Assembly: GCA_963830885.1 (NCBI GenBank)
Contig: CAWHOA010000038.1
Span: 62,001 to 126,000, forward strand
DNA: 64,000 nucleotides
Direction of reading: 5' to 3'
DNA from: JAIBJN01 sp963830885
GTDB lineage: Bacteria; Actinomycetota; Thermoleophilia; Gaiellales; Gaiellaceae
Part shown: one piece after another, positions 44,259 to 52,486 of the stretch
Numbering within the stretch: the stretch's first letter is position 1
How the letters are laid out: every line of letters starts with the position of its first letter
The notes under the pieces: generated by a model
What the model saw: the letters and a program-made list of their open reading frames with translations, nothing else
Told to the model about the DNA's origin: nothing
Database searches by the model: none
Translations under genes and position numbers: made by a program

Positions 44259-44588
44259 TTAGCGGGCAGCCTCCCGCAGCACCGGCGCCGGCAGGTCGGG
44301 GAAGCGGCCGCGCGCCGCCTCGACGGAGGCAAGCACGGCCGCTACGTCGAGCCCGCGGTGGGCCGGTGCGTACGGGCCCAGCCGTCTGAGGGCCTTCTCC
44401 AGCTGGCGTTCGCAGCCGACCTCGTTCCCGCGCCCGGCCTGGTACCACGCCACCGCCACGTGGACGAGCCCCTGGTAGAAGTCGCGCTCGGGCTCCGGCG
44501 CCGCGCGCCACGCGTCCTCCAGCACCTCGTGGGCGGCGAAGTACTCGCCGGCGCGGATCAGCTCGAGCCCGCGCGCGAGCTCGTCCGC
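44259..44588 (-). CDS. DUF309-family protein, start codon unresolved
   Basis: The frame encodes ADELARGLELIRAGEYFAAH, EVLEDAWRAAPEPERDFYQG and LVHVAVAWYQAGRGN, a clear DUF309 helical domain with the AHExLExxW motif. The conserved part continues back to the TGA at the Rieske gene, but this stretch has no ATG, GTG or TTG before the GTG at 44525, which lies inside the AHEVLED motif. A CTG (44561) or another non-standard start, or a sequence error, is needed. Coordinates give the conserved coding extent. Convergent with ccdA (5-nt gap). Confidence 0.6.
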   Translation of the reverse strand, partial: ADELARGLELIRAGEYFAAHEVLEDAWRAAPEPERDFYQGLVHVAVAWYQAGRGNEVGCERQLEKALRRLGPYAPAHRGLDVAAVLASVEAARGRFPDLPAPVLREAAR

Positions 44589-44589
44589 C

Positions 44590-44901
44590 TCAGAGGACGA
44601 CCTTCACCTCGCCGTCCTCGACGACGACCTCGAAGTTCTCGAGCCGGATGGCGCGGTCGAACTCGTTCTCGCCCGTCCGCACGTCGTACTGCCAGCCGTG
44701 CCACGGGCAGGAGACCACGCAGCCCTCGAGCTTCCCGCGCCCGACCGGCCCGCCCATGTGCAGGCACTTGGCTTGGGTGGCGTAGAAGCCGTCGTCGCAG
44801 TGGAAGAGCGCCACCTCCTGCTCCCCCGCCTGGACGATCCGCCCGCTGCCTTGCGGCACGTCCTCGACCCTGGCGACGGTGTGGACCTGGCCCACGGGCA
44901 T
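44590..44901 (-). CDS. Rieske-type [2Fe-2S] ferredoxin
   Basis: 103 aa. Cluster ligands C-x-H (AKCLHMGGPVGRGKLEG) and C-x2-H (VSCPWHGWQYDVRTG), as in NirD or dioxygenase ferredoxin components. Soluble, no signal. It would carry electrons to an unidentified oxygenase or reductase. ATG 44901 is preceded by TAGCGT at 7 nt; upstream in-frame codons would overlap that box. Divergent from the receiver-like gene, upstream of the DUF309 gene. Confidence 0.92.
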   Translation of the reverse strand: MPVGQVHTVARVEDVPQGSGRIVQAGEQEVALFHCDDGFYATQAKCLHMGGPVGRGKLEGCVVSCPWHGWQYDVRTGENEFDRAIRLENFEVVVEDGEVKVVL

Positions 44902-44960
44902 CGCGGCAACGCTACCAAACCCCTTTCCCGAGCCCATTTGCGGCTGGTACGCTCCTGCCC

Positions 44961-45269
44961 GTGGCGACGATCCTGCTCGTCGGGGTCGATCTCTTCTTCC
45001 GAGGGAAGCTCGACGTGCTCCTCGGCGAGAGCCATCGGCTGACGACGACCGACAGCGTGGATCCGCCCGACATCGTCATCTGCGATCTCGCCCGCATCGA
45101 GGCGCACGAGGTGGCCGACACCTACCCGGACGTGCCCATCCTCGGGTTCACGAATCACACGGATACGGCGGGCCTGCGAGCGGGCCAGGCGGCAGGGCTG
45201 GACAAGGTCGTCGCGCGCTCCGCGCTCTCCGAGCGGGCGGCGCAGCTGGTCGATGAGCTCGTTACGTAG
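44961..45269 (+). CDS. Degenerate CheY-like receiver domain protein (102 aa)
   Basis: Begins ATILLVGVDLFFRGKLDVLL with an alpha/beta receiver-like layout; PPDIVICDLARIEAHEVADT places an Asp at the usual phosphorylation strand and VPILGFTNHTDTAGLRAGQA the T/S switch region. The acidic pocket at the N-terminus (normally DD) is V-D, and the C-terminal Lys is only loosely placed (GLDKVVARS). It may be a phosphorylation-independent receiver. GTG start 7 nt after TACGCT. A ferredoxin gene follows. Confidence 0.7.
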   Translation: MATILLVGVDLFFRGKLDVLLGESHRLTTTDSVDPPDIVICDLARIEAHEVADTYPDVPILGFTNHTDTAGLRAGQAAGLDKVVARSALSERAAQLVDELVT

Positions 45270-45278
45270 ACTGGCCGC

Positions 45279-45590
45279 GTGACGTACATCATCGCGGAGC
45301 CGTGCATCGACATCCTGGACAAGTCCTGTGTGGACGTGTGCCCGGTGGACTGCATTCACGAGGCCGACCGGATGCTCGTGATCGACCCCGAGGAGTGCAT
45401 CGACTGCGGCGCCTGCGAGCCTGAATGCCCGGTCGAGGCCATCTTCCCGGAGGACGCGCTCCCCGAGAAGTGGGAGCCCTTCGTCAAGATCAACTACGCC
45501 TACGGCGACGGCCTGGACGTCGTCAACCAGCTCGCGCAGGCGTACGCCGAAGAGCACGACGTCCAGAACCCCCCGCTCGACGAGCGCTAG
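45279..45590 (+). CDS. fdxA: Seven-iron-type ferredoxin (FdxA-like)
   Basis: 103 aa. YIIAEPCIDILDKSCVDVCP and VDCIHEADRMLVIDPEECID then CGACEPECPVEAIFPED show the spaced Cys sets of actinobacterial 7Fe (3Fe-4S plus 4Fe-4S) ferredoxins. It is a soluble electron carrier, for example for P450s or oxidoreductases. GTG start, with TAGACT (45267-45272) 6 nt upstream. Confidence 0.93.
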   Translation: MTYIIAEPCIDILDKSCVDVCPVDCIHEADRMLVIDPEECIDCGACEPECPVEAIFPEDALPEKWEPFVKINYAYGDGLDVVNQLAQAYAEEHDVQNPPLDER

Positions 45591-45607
45591 AGAGCGAGGG
45601 AGGAGCC

Positions 45608-46699
45608 GTGGCGGGCGAGGTCGACGAAGCGCAGCGCGATGCCCTCGCCGAGCGCCTCTTCGGCGCCGCGCTCGGCGCTTACGAGCTCATGACCGTCCAC
45701 CTGGGAGACCGCCTGGGCTACTACCGGGCGCTCGGCGAGAGCGACGGCCTGACCTCCGCAGGGCTCGCGGACGCGACCGGCACGGCCGAGCGCTACGCGC
45801 GCGAATGGCTGGAGCAGCAGGCGGTTGCCGGGATCGTCGAGGTCGACGACGCGGCAGCGGCGGCCGAGGAGCGGCGCTACTCGCTCCCCGCCGGACACGC
45901 CGAGGTGCTGGTCGAGAAGGACTCGCTGGCCCACATGACGCCGATGGCCCGCTTCGGCGCGTCCATGGCGCAGACGCTCCCCGCGGTCGAGGAGGCCTTC
46001 CGGACCGGCGGAGGCGTCTCCTGGGATGCGTTCGGCCAGCTCGGTCGCGAGGCCCAGGGCGATGCGAACCGACCGCTGTTCGCCAACCTGCTCGGCCAGG
46101 AGTGGCTGCCCGCGATCGGGGACGTCCATGACCGCCTGCGCGCCGACCCGCCCGCGCGCGTGGCCGACATCGCCTGCGGCGCCGGCTGGTCGAGCATCGC
46201 CATCGCGCGCGCCTACCCCAACGTCGCCGTCGACGGCTACGACCTCGACGAGGCCTCGGTCGCGCTCGCGCGCGAGAACGTCGCTGCGACGGAGGTGGCC
46301 GACCGCGTGTCCATCCATCTCCGCGACGCGGGCGACCCCGAGCTCGCCGGGTCGTACCAGCTCGTCACGGTGTTCGAGGCGGTCCACGACATGTCGCAGC
46401 CGGTCGACGTCCTACGCTCGCTGCGCGGTCTCGCCGCCGACGACGGCGCGGTCGTCGTCATGGACGAGCGCGTCGCCGACACGTTCACGGCCCCGGGGGA
46501 CGAGGTCGAGCGCCTGATGTACACCTACAGCGTTCTCTGCTGTCTCCCCGTTGGCCTGGCTGACACGCCCTCGGCCGCAACCGGCACCGTGATGCGGGCC
46601 GACACCCTGCGCGGGTACGCCGCCGAGGCCGGCTTCGCGGAGGTCGAGGTGCTCCCGATCGAGCACGACGTCTTTCGCTTCTACCGCCTCCACCCCTAG
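45608..46699 (+). CDS. SAM-dependent methyltransferase with winged-helix N-terminus
   Basis: 363 aa. The N-terminal dimerisation/winged-helix region (LFGAALGAYELMTVHLGDRL, SAGLADATGTAERYAREWL) resembles O-methyltransferases and Rv2258-like proteins. The C-terminal Rossmann domain has RVADIACGAGWSSIAIARAYP (SAM motif I), VDGYDLDEASVALAREN and VTVFEAVHDMSQPVDVLRSL. Substrate unknown. GTG start with GGGAGGAG Shine-Dalgarno just upstream, 17 nt after the ferredoxin; likely co-transcribed. Confidence 0.86.
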   Translation: MAGEVDEAQRDALAERLFGAALGAYELMTVHLGDRLGYYRALGESDGLTSAGLADATGTAERYAREWLEQQAVAGIVEVDDAAAAAEERRYSLPAGHAEVLVEKDSLAHMTPMARFGASMAQTLPAVEEAFRTGGGVSWDAFGQLGREAQGDANRPLFANLLGQEWLPAIGDVHDRLRADPPARVADIACGAGWSSIAIARAYPNVAVDGYDLDEASVALARENVAATEVADRVSIHLRDAGDPELAGSYQLVTVFEAVHDMSQPVDVLRSLRGLAADDGAVVVMDERVADTFTAPGDEVERLMYTYSVLCCLPVGLADTPSAATGTVMRADTLRGYAAEAGFAEVEVLPIEHDVFRFYRLHP

Positions 46700-47943
46700 G
46701 CCGGCGTTAGGCGGAGCTCCCGCGGGATCGTGCGCTCGAGGGCGATCGCTCCCGCGCCGGCAATGAGGCAGACGGCGGCGGCCAGCGGCCAGAGGGCCAG
46801 CGGCTCGGCCTGGAGGACGAACCCGCCGACAGCGGGGCCGACGATGAAGCCGATGTCCCACGAGATGGTCGACACCGCCATGTAGCGGCCGCGGAGGCGC
46901 GGCGGAGCGAGGTCGGCCACGAGCGCGCCCTGCACCGGGCCCTGGAAGCACTCCCCCAGCCCGAACACGATCGCCGCCAGCCCGAAGGCCGCGGCAGCCG
47001 CCACGGTCTCCAGCCGGAGGCCGCCGACGAACACGATGATCCACGCGGCGGCCCACAGGGCGCACATGACCGCGAGCGACGCCATCCGCCGCCGTCCCTC
47101 GAGCGCCTTCGAGAGCGGGAACTGCGCCAGAACGATCACGAGCGTGTTGGCGAAGAAGATGAGCCCGATGCCGGTCTCCGTCACGCCCGCCTCGTTCTTG
47201 GCGAAGACCGGCAGCAGCTCGAGCTGCGCGTAGCCGGCCGCGACGAAGAGCACGTTGAGGACGACCAGGCCGACGAGGGCCCGGTCGCGCAGGACGTCCG
47301 CGTAGCGGCCGGCCCTCGTGCCGTCACCGTCCTCCTTCGGCAGCACGGGCTCGGGGACGAACGCGAGCGCGGCCACGAAGACGAGGAAGGTGGCGGCGTC
47401 GAGGAGAAAGAGGACGGTGAAGCTCGTCGGGTTCGCCGTCGTCGCGATCAGGCCGCCGACGACGCCGCCGAGGCCGATGCCGAGATTGCGGCTGACGCGC
47501 TGAAGGGCGAAGGCCCCGTGCCGCCTCGCGTGCGGCGTCAGGCCCGCCAGGAGGGCCGACTGGCTCGGCCAGAACCCGGCGTTCCCCAGCCCGGCGATCG
47601 TCGCGGCGAGGAAGGCGTGCCACGGCTCGTGGATGAGCGGGAAGCTGCCGAACCCGATCGCCAGCAACACGAGCGCGACCGCCAGCGTCGCGCGCCCGCC
47701 GATCCGGTCGATCACGACCCCGACCGCCGGGCCCGCCAGCAGGCTGACCGCGCCGATCGTCGCGAGGACGAGGCCTGCCGTGCCCAGCGAGATCCCGCGG
47801 ACGTTGTGGAGGTAGATGACGAGGAACGGGTATGCGAGCCCGTTGCCGAACGCGTTCGCCAGGCCGCCGAGGCTGAGGATCCAGACCGACCGGGGTAGCC
47901 TCGGATCGAGGCTCCCGAGGTAGCGTCTGAAACGGGCTCTCAA
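46696..47943 (-). CDS. Major facilitator superfamily transporter
   Basis: 415 aa, 12 helices. MFS motif A-like AGPAVGVVIDRIGGRATLAV after helix 2, a related signature before helix 8 (FPLSKALEGRRRMASLAVM) and a central cytoplasmic loop (VPEPVLPKEDGDGTRAGRYA). Resembles drug or metabolite exporters; substrate unknown. TTG start overlapping the dehydrogenase stop (TTGA). The stop overlaps the convergent methyltransferase stop by 4 bp. Confidence 0.88.
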   Translation of the reverse strand: MRARFRRYLGSLDPRLPRSVWILSLGGLANAFGNGLAYPFLVIYLHNVRGISLGTAGLVLATIGAVSLLAGPAVGVVIDRIGGRATLAVALVLLAIGFGSFPLIHEPWHAFLAATIAGLGNAGFWPSQSALLAGLTPHARRHGAFALQRVSRNLGIGLGGVVGGLIATTANPTSFTVLFLLDAATFLVFVAALAFVPEPVLPKEDGDGTRAGRYADVLRDRALVGLVVLNVLFVAAGYAQLELLPVFAKNEAGVTETGIGLIFFANTLVIVLAQFPLSKALEGRRRMASLAVMCALWAAAWIIVFVGGLRLETVAAAAAFGLAAIVFGLGECFQGPVQGALVADLAPPRLRGRYMAVSTISWDIGFIVGPAVGGFVLQAEPLALWPLAAAVCLIAGAGAIALERTIPRELRLTPA

Positions 47944-49022
47944 CCTTCTCCGAGCGTCGCCCAGACCTCCAGCTTGGAACGGATGCGGGAGATGACCTCG
48001 TCCGTGAACTCCGTCGTGGTGGCGTGGCCGGCGAGGTCGGCCGTGCGGACGCCCGAGGAGACGGCCTCGAGCGCGGCCTCGCGGATCGCACGACCGGCCG
48101 TGCGCGCCTCGTCGTCGTCGATGTGCGACAGGAGGGCGGCGCCGGCGAGGATCATCGCCATCGGGTTCGCCACGTCCTTGCCCTTGAGCGCGGGCGCCGT
48201 GCCGTGCGCGGCCTCGGCCATGAGCGCGCGGGGCGTGTAGTCCTCGTTGAAGGCGACCAGCAGGGACTCCGACCCGGCGATGGAGCCGAAGAGCGGCAGG
48301 ACGAGGTCGGAGAGGATGTCGCCGTCGCGGTTGAGCGCCGGGATCACGAGCGGCTCGCCCGCCGCCCCGATCAGGAGCGCGAAGGTGGCGTCGATCAGCT
48401 GCGGCTCGTACTCCACCTCGGGGTGGCGTGCGGCGGCGGCGTCCATCTCCTCCTTCAGCATGCCCTCGTAGACCGGGGAGACCGTGTACTTCGGCCCACC
48501 GAAGACCTTCGCCTTCGTGCGCTCGGCGTGCCGGAACGAGAACTCGGAAACGGCGCGGCAGATGCGCCGCTCGATCCGCTCGGTGCGAAACGCGATCTCG
48601 TCCTCCCCCTCGCCCTCGCGCCACTCCTTCGCGCCGTAGGCGTCGCCCACGGCCATGCGCACGACCGAGATCGGGAAGTGCGCGCCGCCGATCGGCACGA
48701 CTCCGGGGATGCGCCTGCCGGTGCGCACGATCACGTGGCCGCCGATCTCCTCGCGCAGGATCCGGTTGGGGCTGCCGACGTCGCCGGCACCCTCGGGGGT
48801 GACCGTGGCCGCCTTGAGGCCGAGCCCGTGCTCGCGCACGGCCCTGGCCGCCTCGTGCACGACCTCGTTGGCCGTCGACCGGCGCGACTCCAATGAGAGG
48901 TCGAAGCGCGGAAGCTCGAGCTCCACGCCGATCACGTCCGGGGCGAGCACCCGGAGGGATTCCTCCAGCAGCTCCTGGCCGGTGTCGTCTCCCCCCAGCA
49001 CCACGATCGTCCGCGTCTCCAT
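47940..49022 (-). CDS. Isocitrate/isopropylmalate dehydrogenase family protein
   Basis: 360 aa beta-decarboxylating dehydrogenase. Substrate and metal motifs: DVGSPNRILREEIGGHVIVR, the catalytic Tyr/Lys region KVFGGPKYTVSPVYEGMLKE, ALNRDGDILSDLVLPLFGSI (metal Asp pair) and HGTAPALKGKDVANPMAMIL. The pattern does not match canonical LeuB or Icd, and the N-terminus (TIVVLGGDDTGQELLEESLR) is unusual (GDDTG rather than GDGIG). The NAD-dependent substrate is therefore left open. ATG 49022 lies 8 nt after TACACT. It heads an operon with the MFS gene. Confidence 0.85.
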   Translation of the reverse strand: METRTIVVLGGDDTGQELLEESLRVLAPDVIGVELELPRFDLSLESRRSTANEVVHEAARAVREHGLGLKAATVTPEGAGDVGSPNRILREEIGGHVIVRTGRRIPGVVPIGGAHFPISVVRMAVGDAYGAKEWREGEGEDEIAFRTERIERRICRAVSEFSFRHAERTKAKVFGGPKYTVSPVYEGMLKEEMDAAAARHPEVEYEPQLIDATFALLIGAAGEPLVIPALNRDGDILSDLVLPLFGSIAGSESLLVAFNEDYTPRALMAEAAHGTAPALKGKDVANPMAMILAGAALLSHIDDDEARTAGRAIREAALEAVSSGVRTADLAGHATTTEFTDEVISRIRSKLEVWATLGEG

Positions 49023-49067
49023 CGCGGCTGAGTGTAGTGGCGGCGCGACTTCGTTACGGCCTAGTGC

Positions 49068-49139
49068 GAAAATCCCGAAGCCGCCGAGAAGATCGCGGAG
49101 CGTATTGAGGCGGCCGCAAAGCAGGTCTACCAGGACTAG
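49068..49139 (+). pseudogene. Possible fossil of a gene 3' end
   Basis: Reading from 49068, the frame encodes ENPEAAEKIAERIEAAAKQV then YQD and a TAG stop. This is a helical, charged C-terminus with proper codon bias, reminiscent of RecA C-termini (ENPE...EIE.RI). A stop codon precedes it and no start is available, so only a fragment remains. The rest of 49023-49280 holds the dehydrogenase promoter and the leader of the next gene. Confidence 0.3.
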
Positions 49140-49280
49140 CGTCGAGCTTTTCGCATGCTCGATTTACCCGAGGGGTTGACCCGAGAGACATGGCCGCCCG
49201 TGCGGTTCTTTTTGCAGCCTCCTTTTTCTGTCAGTAGAGTTGCGCAGCTCAACCCAACTCCGATTTCCGGGAGGAATATC

Positions 49281-49475
49281 GTGGCACGAAAGACGATTCT
49301 CGTTTGCGACAACTGCGGCGCCGAGGTCGGCGAGGGCAAGGGCGCCGCATTGCGGGTCACGTATACGGACGCCCGCCGGGGCGCGAAGGCCGCCGATCTC
49401 TGTGACGACTGCGCCGGCGGGATGCCTGGTCGCGCAGCCGCCCGCCGCGGCCGTAGGCCGAAGTCGGCCGCGTAG
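49281..49475 (+). CDS. Small zinc-ribbon protein (64 aa)
   Basis: ARKTILVCDNCGAEVGEGKG and AADLCDDCAGGMPGR give two C-x2-C knuckles, followed by a basic tail (RAAARRGRRPKS) able to bind nucleic acid. Resembles small actinobacterial zinc-ribbon proteins near Lsr2-like genes, but no function is assigned. GTG start with good Shine-Dalgarno (GGGAGG) 6 nt upstream and a leader that is unusually T-rich (TTTTTGCAGCC, CCTTTTTCTG). Confidence 0.7.
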   Translation: MARKTILVCDNCGAEVGEGKGAALRVTYTDARRGAKAADLCDDCAGGMPGRAAARRGRRPKSAA

Positions 49476-49531
49476 CCGAACCGGGTTCGAGCCGGGGGCC
49501 GGCGCGCCGCGTTGGTCTCCGGCCGGGCTTT

Positions 49532-49557
49532 GATGCCCGGGCATCTAGACTGCGTGA
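49532..49557 (+). promoter_or_regulatory. Palindromic operator candidate and -10 box of addB
   Basis: GATGCCCGGGCATC (49532-49545) is a perfect 14-bp palindrome directly abutting TAGACT (49546-49551), which lies 6 nt before GTG 49558. A dimeric regulator bound there would cover the -10/-35 spacer. Confidence 0.5.
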
Positions 49558-52486
49558 GTGCCGCTCGCGTTGCTGGTTGGCCCGGCGAACGCGGGGAAGG
49601 TCTCGCGGCTCCTCGATCGCTACCTCGAGAACCTCGACCGTGAGCCGTTCCTCGTCGTCCCGAACCGGGCGGAGGTCGATCGCGTAGAGCGCGATCTCCT
49701 GGCCCGACGTCCCGCCCTGCTGGGCGGCGACATCGGCACCTTCGACGATCTCTTCCGCACGATCGCCCAGGGTGGTAGCGAGCGGCAGAAGGTCGCGACG
49801 GACGCGCAGCGCGCGCTCGTCCTGCGGCGCGCGCTCGCCGGAGCGAGCCTGAACGGGCTCGGCTCCTCCGCACGCTTCTCCGGCTTCGGCGACGCCCTGC
49901 TGGGCGCCATCTCGGAGCTCGAGTCGAGCTTCGTCGACCCGGGCGAGCTCGAGGGCGACCTCGCCGTTCTCTTCACCGCCTATCTCGGCGAGCTCGAGCA
50001 GTTGCGGCTCTTCGACCGCGACCGGGACCGTGCGTACTCCGTCGAACGCGTTGAGACGGAGCTCGAGGCGTGGGACGGCAGGCCCGTGCTCGCGTACGGC
50101 TTCGAAGACCTGACCGGCGCGCAGTGGGCCCTGCTCCGGGCCCTCGCCGGTCGCGCCGAGGTCCACGTCTCGCTTCCCTACGAGCCGGGCAGGTCGGCCT
50201 TCGCCTCCCTGCGCCGCACGGCCGACGATCTCGCCGGTCTCGCGGACGGTCGGGTCGAGGAGCTGCCGCCCGCGTACGCGGAGATCGCACACCCTGCGCT
50301 CGCCCACCTCGAGCGCGCGCTCTTCGCGGACGCCGAGCACTCGGAGCCGCCGCCGCTCGAGGGTGCCGTGCGCTTCCTCGAAGGGGCGGGCTCCCGCGGT
50401 GCGCTCGAGCTGGTCGCCGACGAGGTGCTCGACCTCCTGCGTGACGGGACGCCGGCGGAGGCGGTCGGGCTCGTCTGCCCGTCGCTCGACCGGCTCAGGG
50501 CTCCGCTCGAGACGGCGCTCGCCGGCGCCGGCATTCCTTATGCGTTCGAGGGCCAGGTCCGGCTCGGGCAGACGCCCTTCGGCCACGCGCTCCTGTCCGC
50601 GCTCCGCTTCCTCTGGCAGAGCGAGAGCCGCCGCGACCTGTTCGGGTTCCTCCGGTCGCCGTACTCCGGGCTCCCGCGCGCCTCGGCCGACTACCTCGAA
50701 GGCCGCCTGCGCGGCAACGGGATTCGCTCCGACATCGAGGAGAAGGTCGTCGCTCTCCGCGGCCAGCCGCTGCCGGCGCTCGGAGACGTCCGGGCCGCCC
50801 CGACCCCGACCGAGGCGGTGCGGGTGCTCGCCCGTGCGCAGCTCCGCGGCGCGCACGGCGTTGAGGCGCCTCCGGTGGGCGAGGCCTCGCGGCTCGACCT
50901 GCGTGCCTGGGAGGCGGTCCGCAGAGCTCCTCGACGAGCTCGAGGGCTGGCGCGAGCTGGCCGGCGAGCTCGCGCGCGAGGACGTCCTCGCCGCGCTCGA
51001 GCGGCTGACGGTGCGCCTCGGCGCCGCGGGCGAGCCCGGGAGGGTTGCCGTGCTCGACCTTCCGCGCGCGCGGACGCGGCGCTTCGAGGCGGTCTTCGTA
51101 CTCGGCCTGGAGGAGGGCAGGTTCCCGCGCCGTTCCGACCCCTCGCCGTTTCTGGACGACGACTTGCGCCGTGGCCTCGACGACCGCCTGCGCGCCCGCC
51201 TCGTCCGCCCGGAACCGGTCTCGCGGGAGCGCTACCTCTTCTACGCCGCGTGCACCCGGCCCTCGCGAAGGCTGTACCTCGTCCGCGAGGCGGCAAGCGA
51301 CGACGGCGCGCCGAAGCTGGCGAGCCCCTTCTGGGACGAAGCACGGGCGCTCTTCGACCCTGCCGAGGTGGCGCGGTGGACGCGCCGGCGGCCGCTTTCG
51401 GCGCTGACCTGGCCCCTCGACGACGCGCCGACCGAGCGCGAGCGCCTGCGCGCGCTGGCCTCCTTGGCTGTGACCGACCGGGCGGGCGCCGAGGCCCTCG
51501 CCGTGGCCAACGGCTGGGAGCGGCGCCTGCAGCGTGCGCGAACCGCCTTCGACCGCAGGACGGCGCTGACCAACCCCGCAGTCCTCGCGGGGCTGGAGGG
51601 GCGTCAGAGCTTCAACGTCACCGAGCTCGAGGCCTTCGCCACCTGCTCCTCGATCTGGTTCGTGGAGCGGCAGCTCTCGCCGCGCCAGATCGACGCCGAG
51701 GTCGACGCGAAGCTGCGCGGGTCGCTCGCGCACACCGCACTCCACCGCTTCTACGCCGGCCTGCCCAAGGAGGTCGGCACCGACCGAGTCGAGGCGGGGC
51801 GCGTCGAGGAGGCCGTGAGCTTCCTGCGCCGGTGCCTGGACGAGGCGCTCGAAGGCGTCCGTCAGGAGCTCACCGACCTCGAGCGCCGCGAGCTGCAGGG
51901 GCAGCTCTGGCGCGACCTGGAGCGCTTCGTGCGCGACGAGGCGGAGGCCGAGATGCCGCTCGTCCCGCGCCGCTTCGAGGTCGGCTTCGGGACCGAGCGC
52001 TCGGCGCCGGAGCTCCAGCGTGGCCTCGACCTCGGCGGCTTCGCTCTCTCGGGGAAGATCGACCGGATCGACCTCGACCCGTTCAGCGCCCGCGGGATCG
52101 TGTGGGACTACAAGTCGGGCAAGACGGCGTTCTCGGCGGCGAAGATCGACTCCGAGCTGCGCCTCCAGATCCCGCTCTACATGCTCGTCCTGCGCGACCT
52201 CGTCGGGATCGAGCCGCTCGGGGGGCTCTACCGGGCGCTCGCGGGCGAAGGCGACGCGCGCGGGCTCCTGCGCGCCACCGCGCGCGAGGACGGCGTCCCG
52301 GGGTTCCAGAAGAACGACTACCGCGACGAGGACGAGTTCTGGGGCCAGATCGACCGGGCGGCCGAGCACGCGCGAGGGTTCGTCGGGCGGATCCGGTCGG
52401 GCGACGTCGCGCACGACCCGCTCGGCGACGGCGGCTGCCCCTCGTGGTGCGACCTTGCGCCGATGTGCCGGGTGAGGCGGGCGTGA
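49558..52486 (+). CDS. addB: AddB-like helicase/nuclease subunit, interrupted by a +1 frameshift
   Basis: Two frames must be joined. 49558 to about 50920 encodes a degenerate P-loop (LLVGPANAGKVSRLLDR) and a helicase-like domain up to LDLRAWEAV. From about 50923 the +1 frame continues AELLDELEGWRELAGELA through VFVLGLEEGRFPRR to the RecB-type nuclease (GKIDRIDLDPFSARGIVWDY then KSGKTAFSAA). Removing one C near 50919-50922 (GTCCGCAGAG) restores about 975 aa. Fe-S Cys residues (ATCSSIW; CPSWCDLAPMC) bracket the nuclease. Partner of the overlapping addA-like gene in recombinational double-strand-break end processing. Either a true mutation or a sequence error. Confidence 0.8.
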
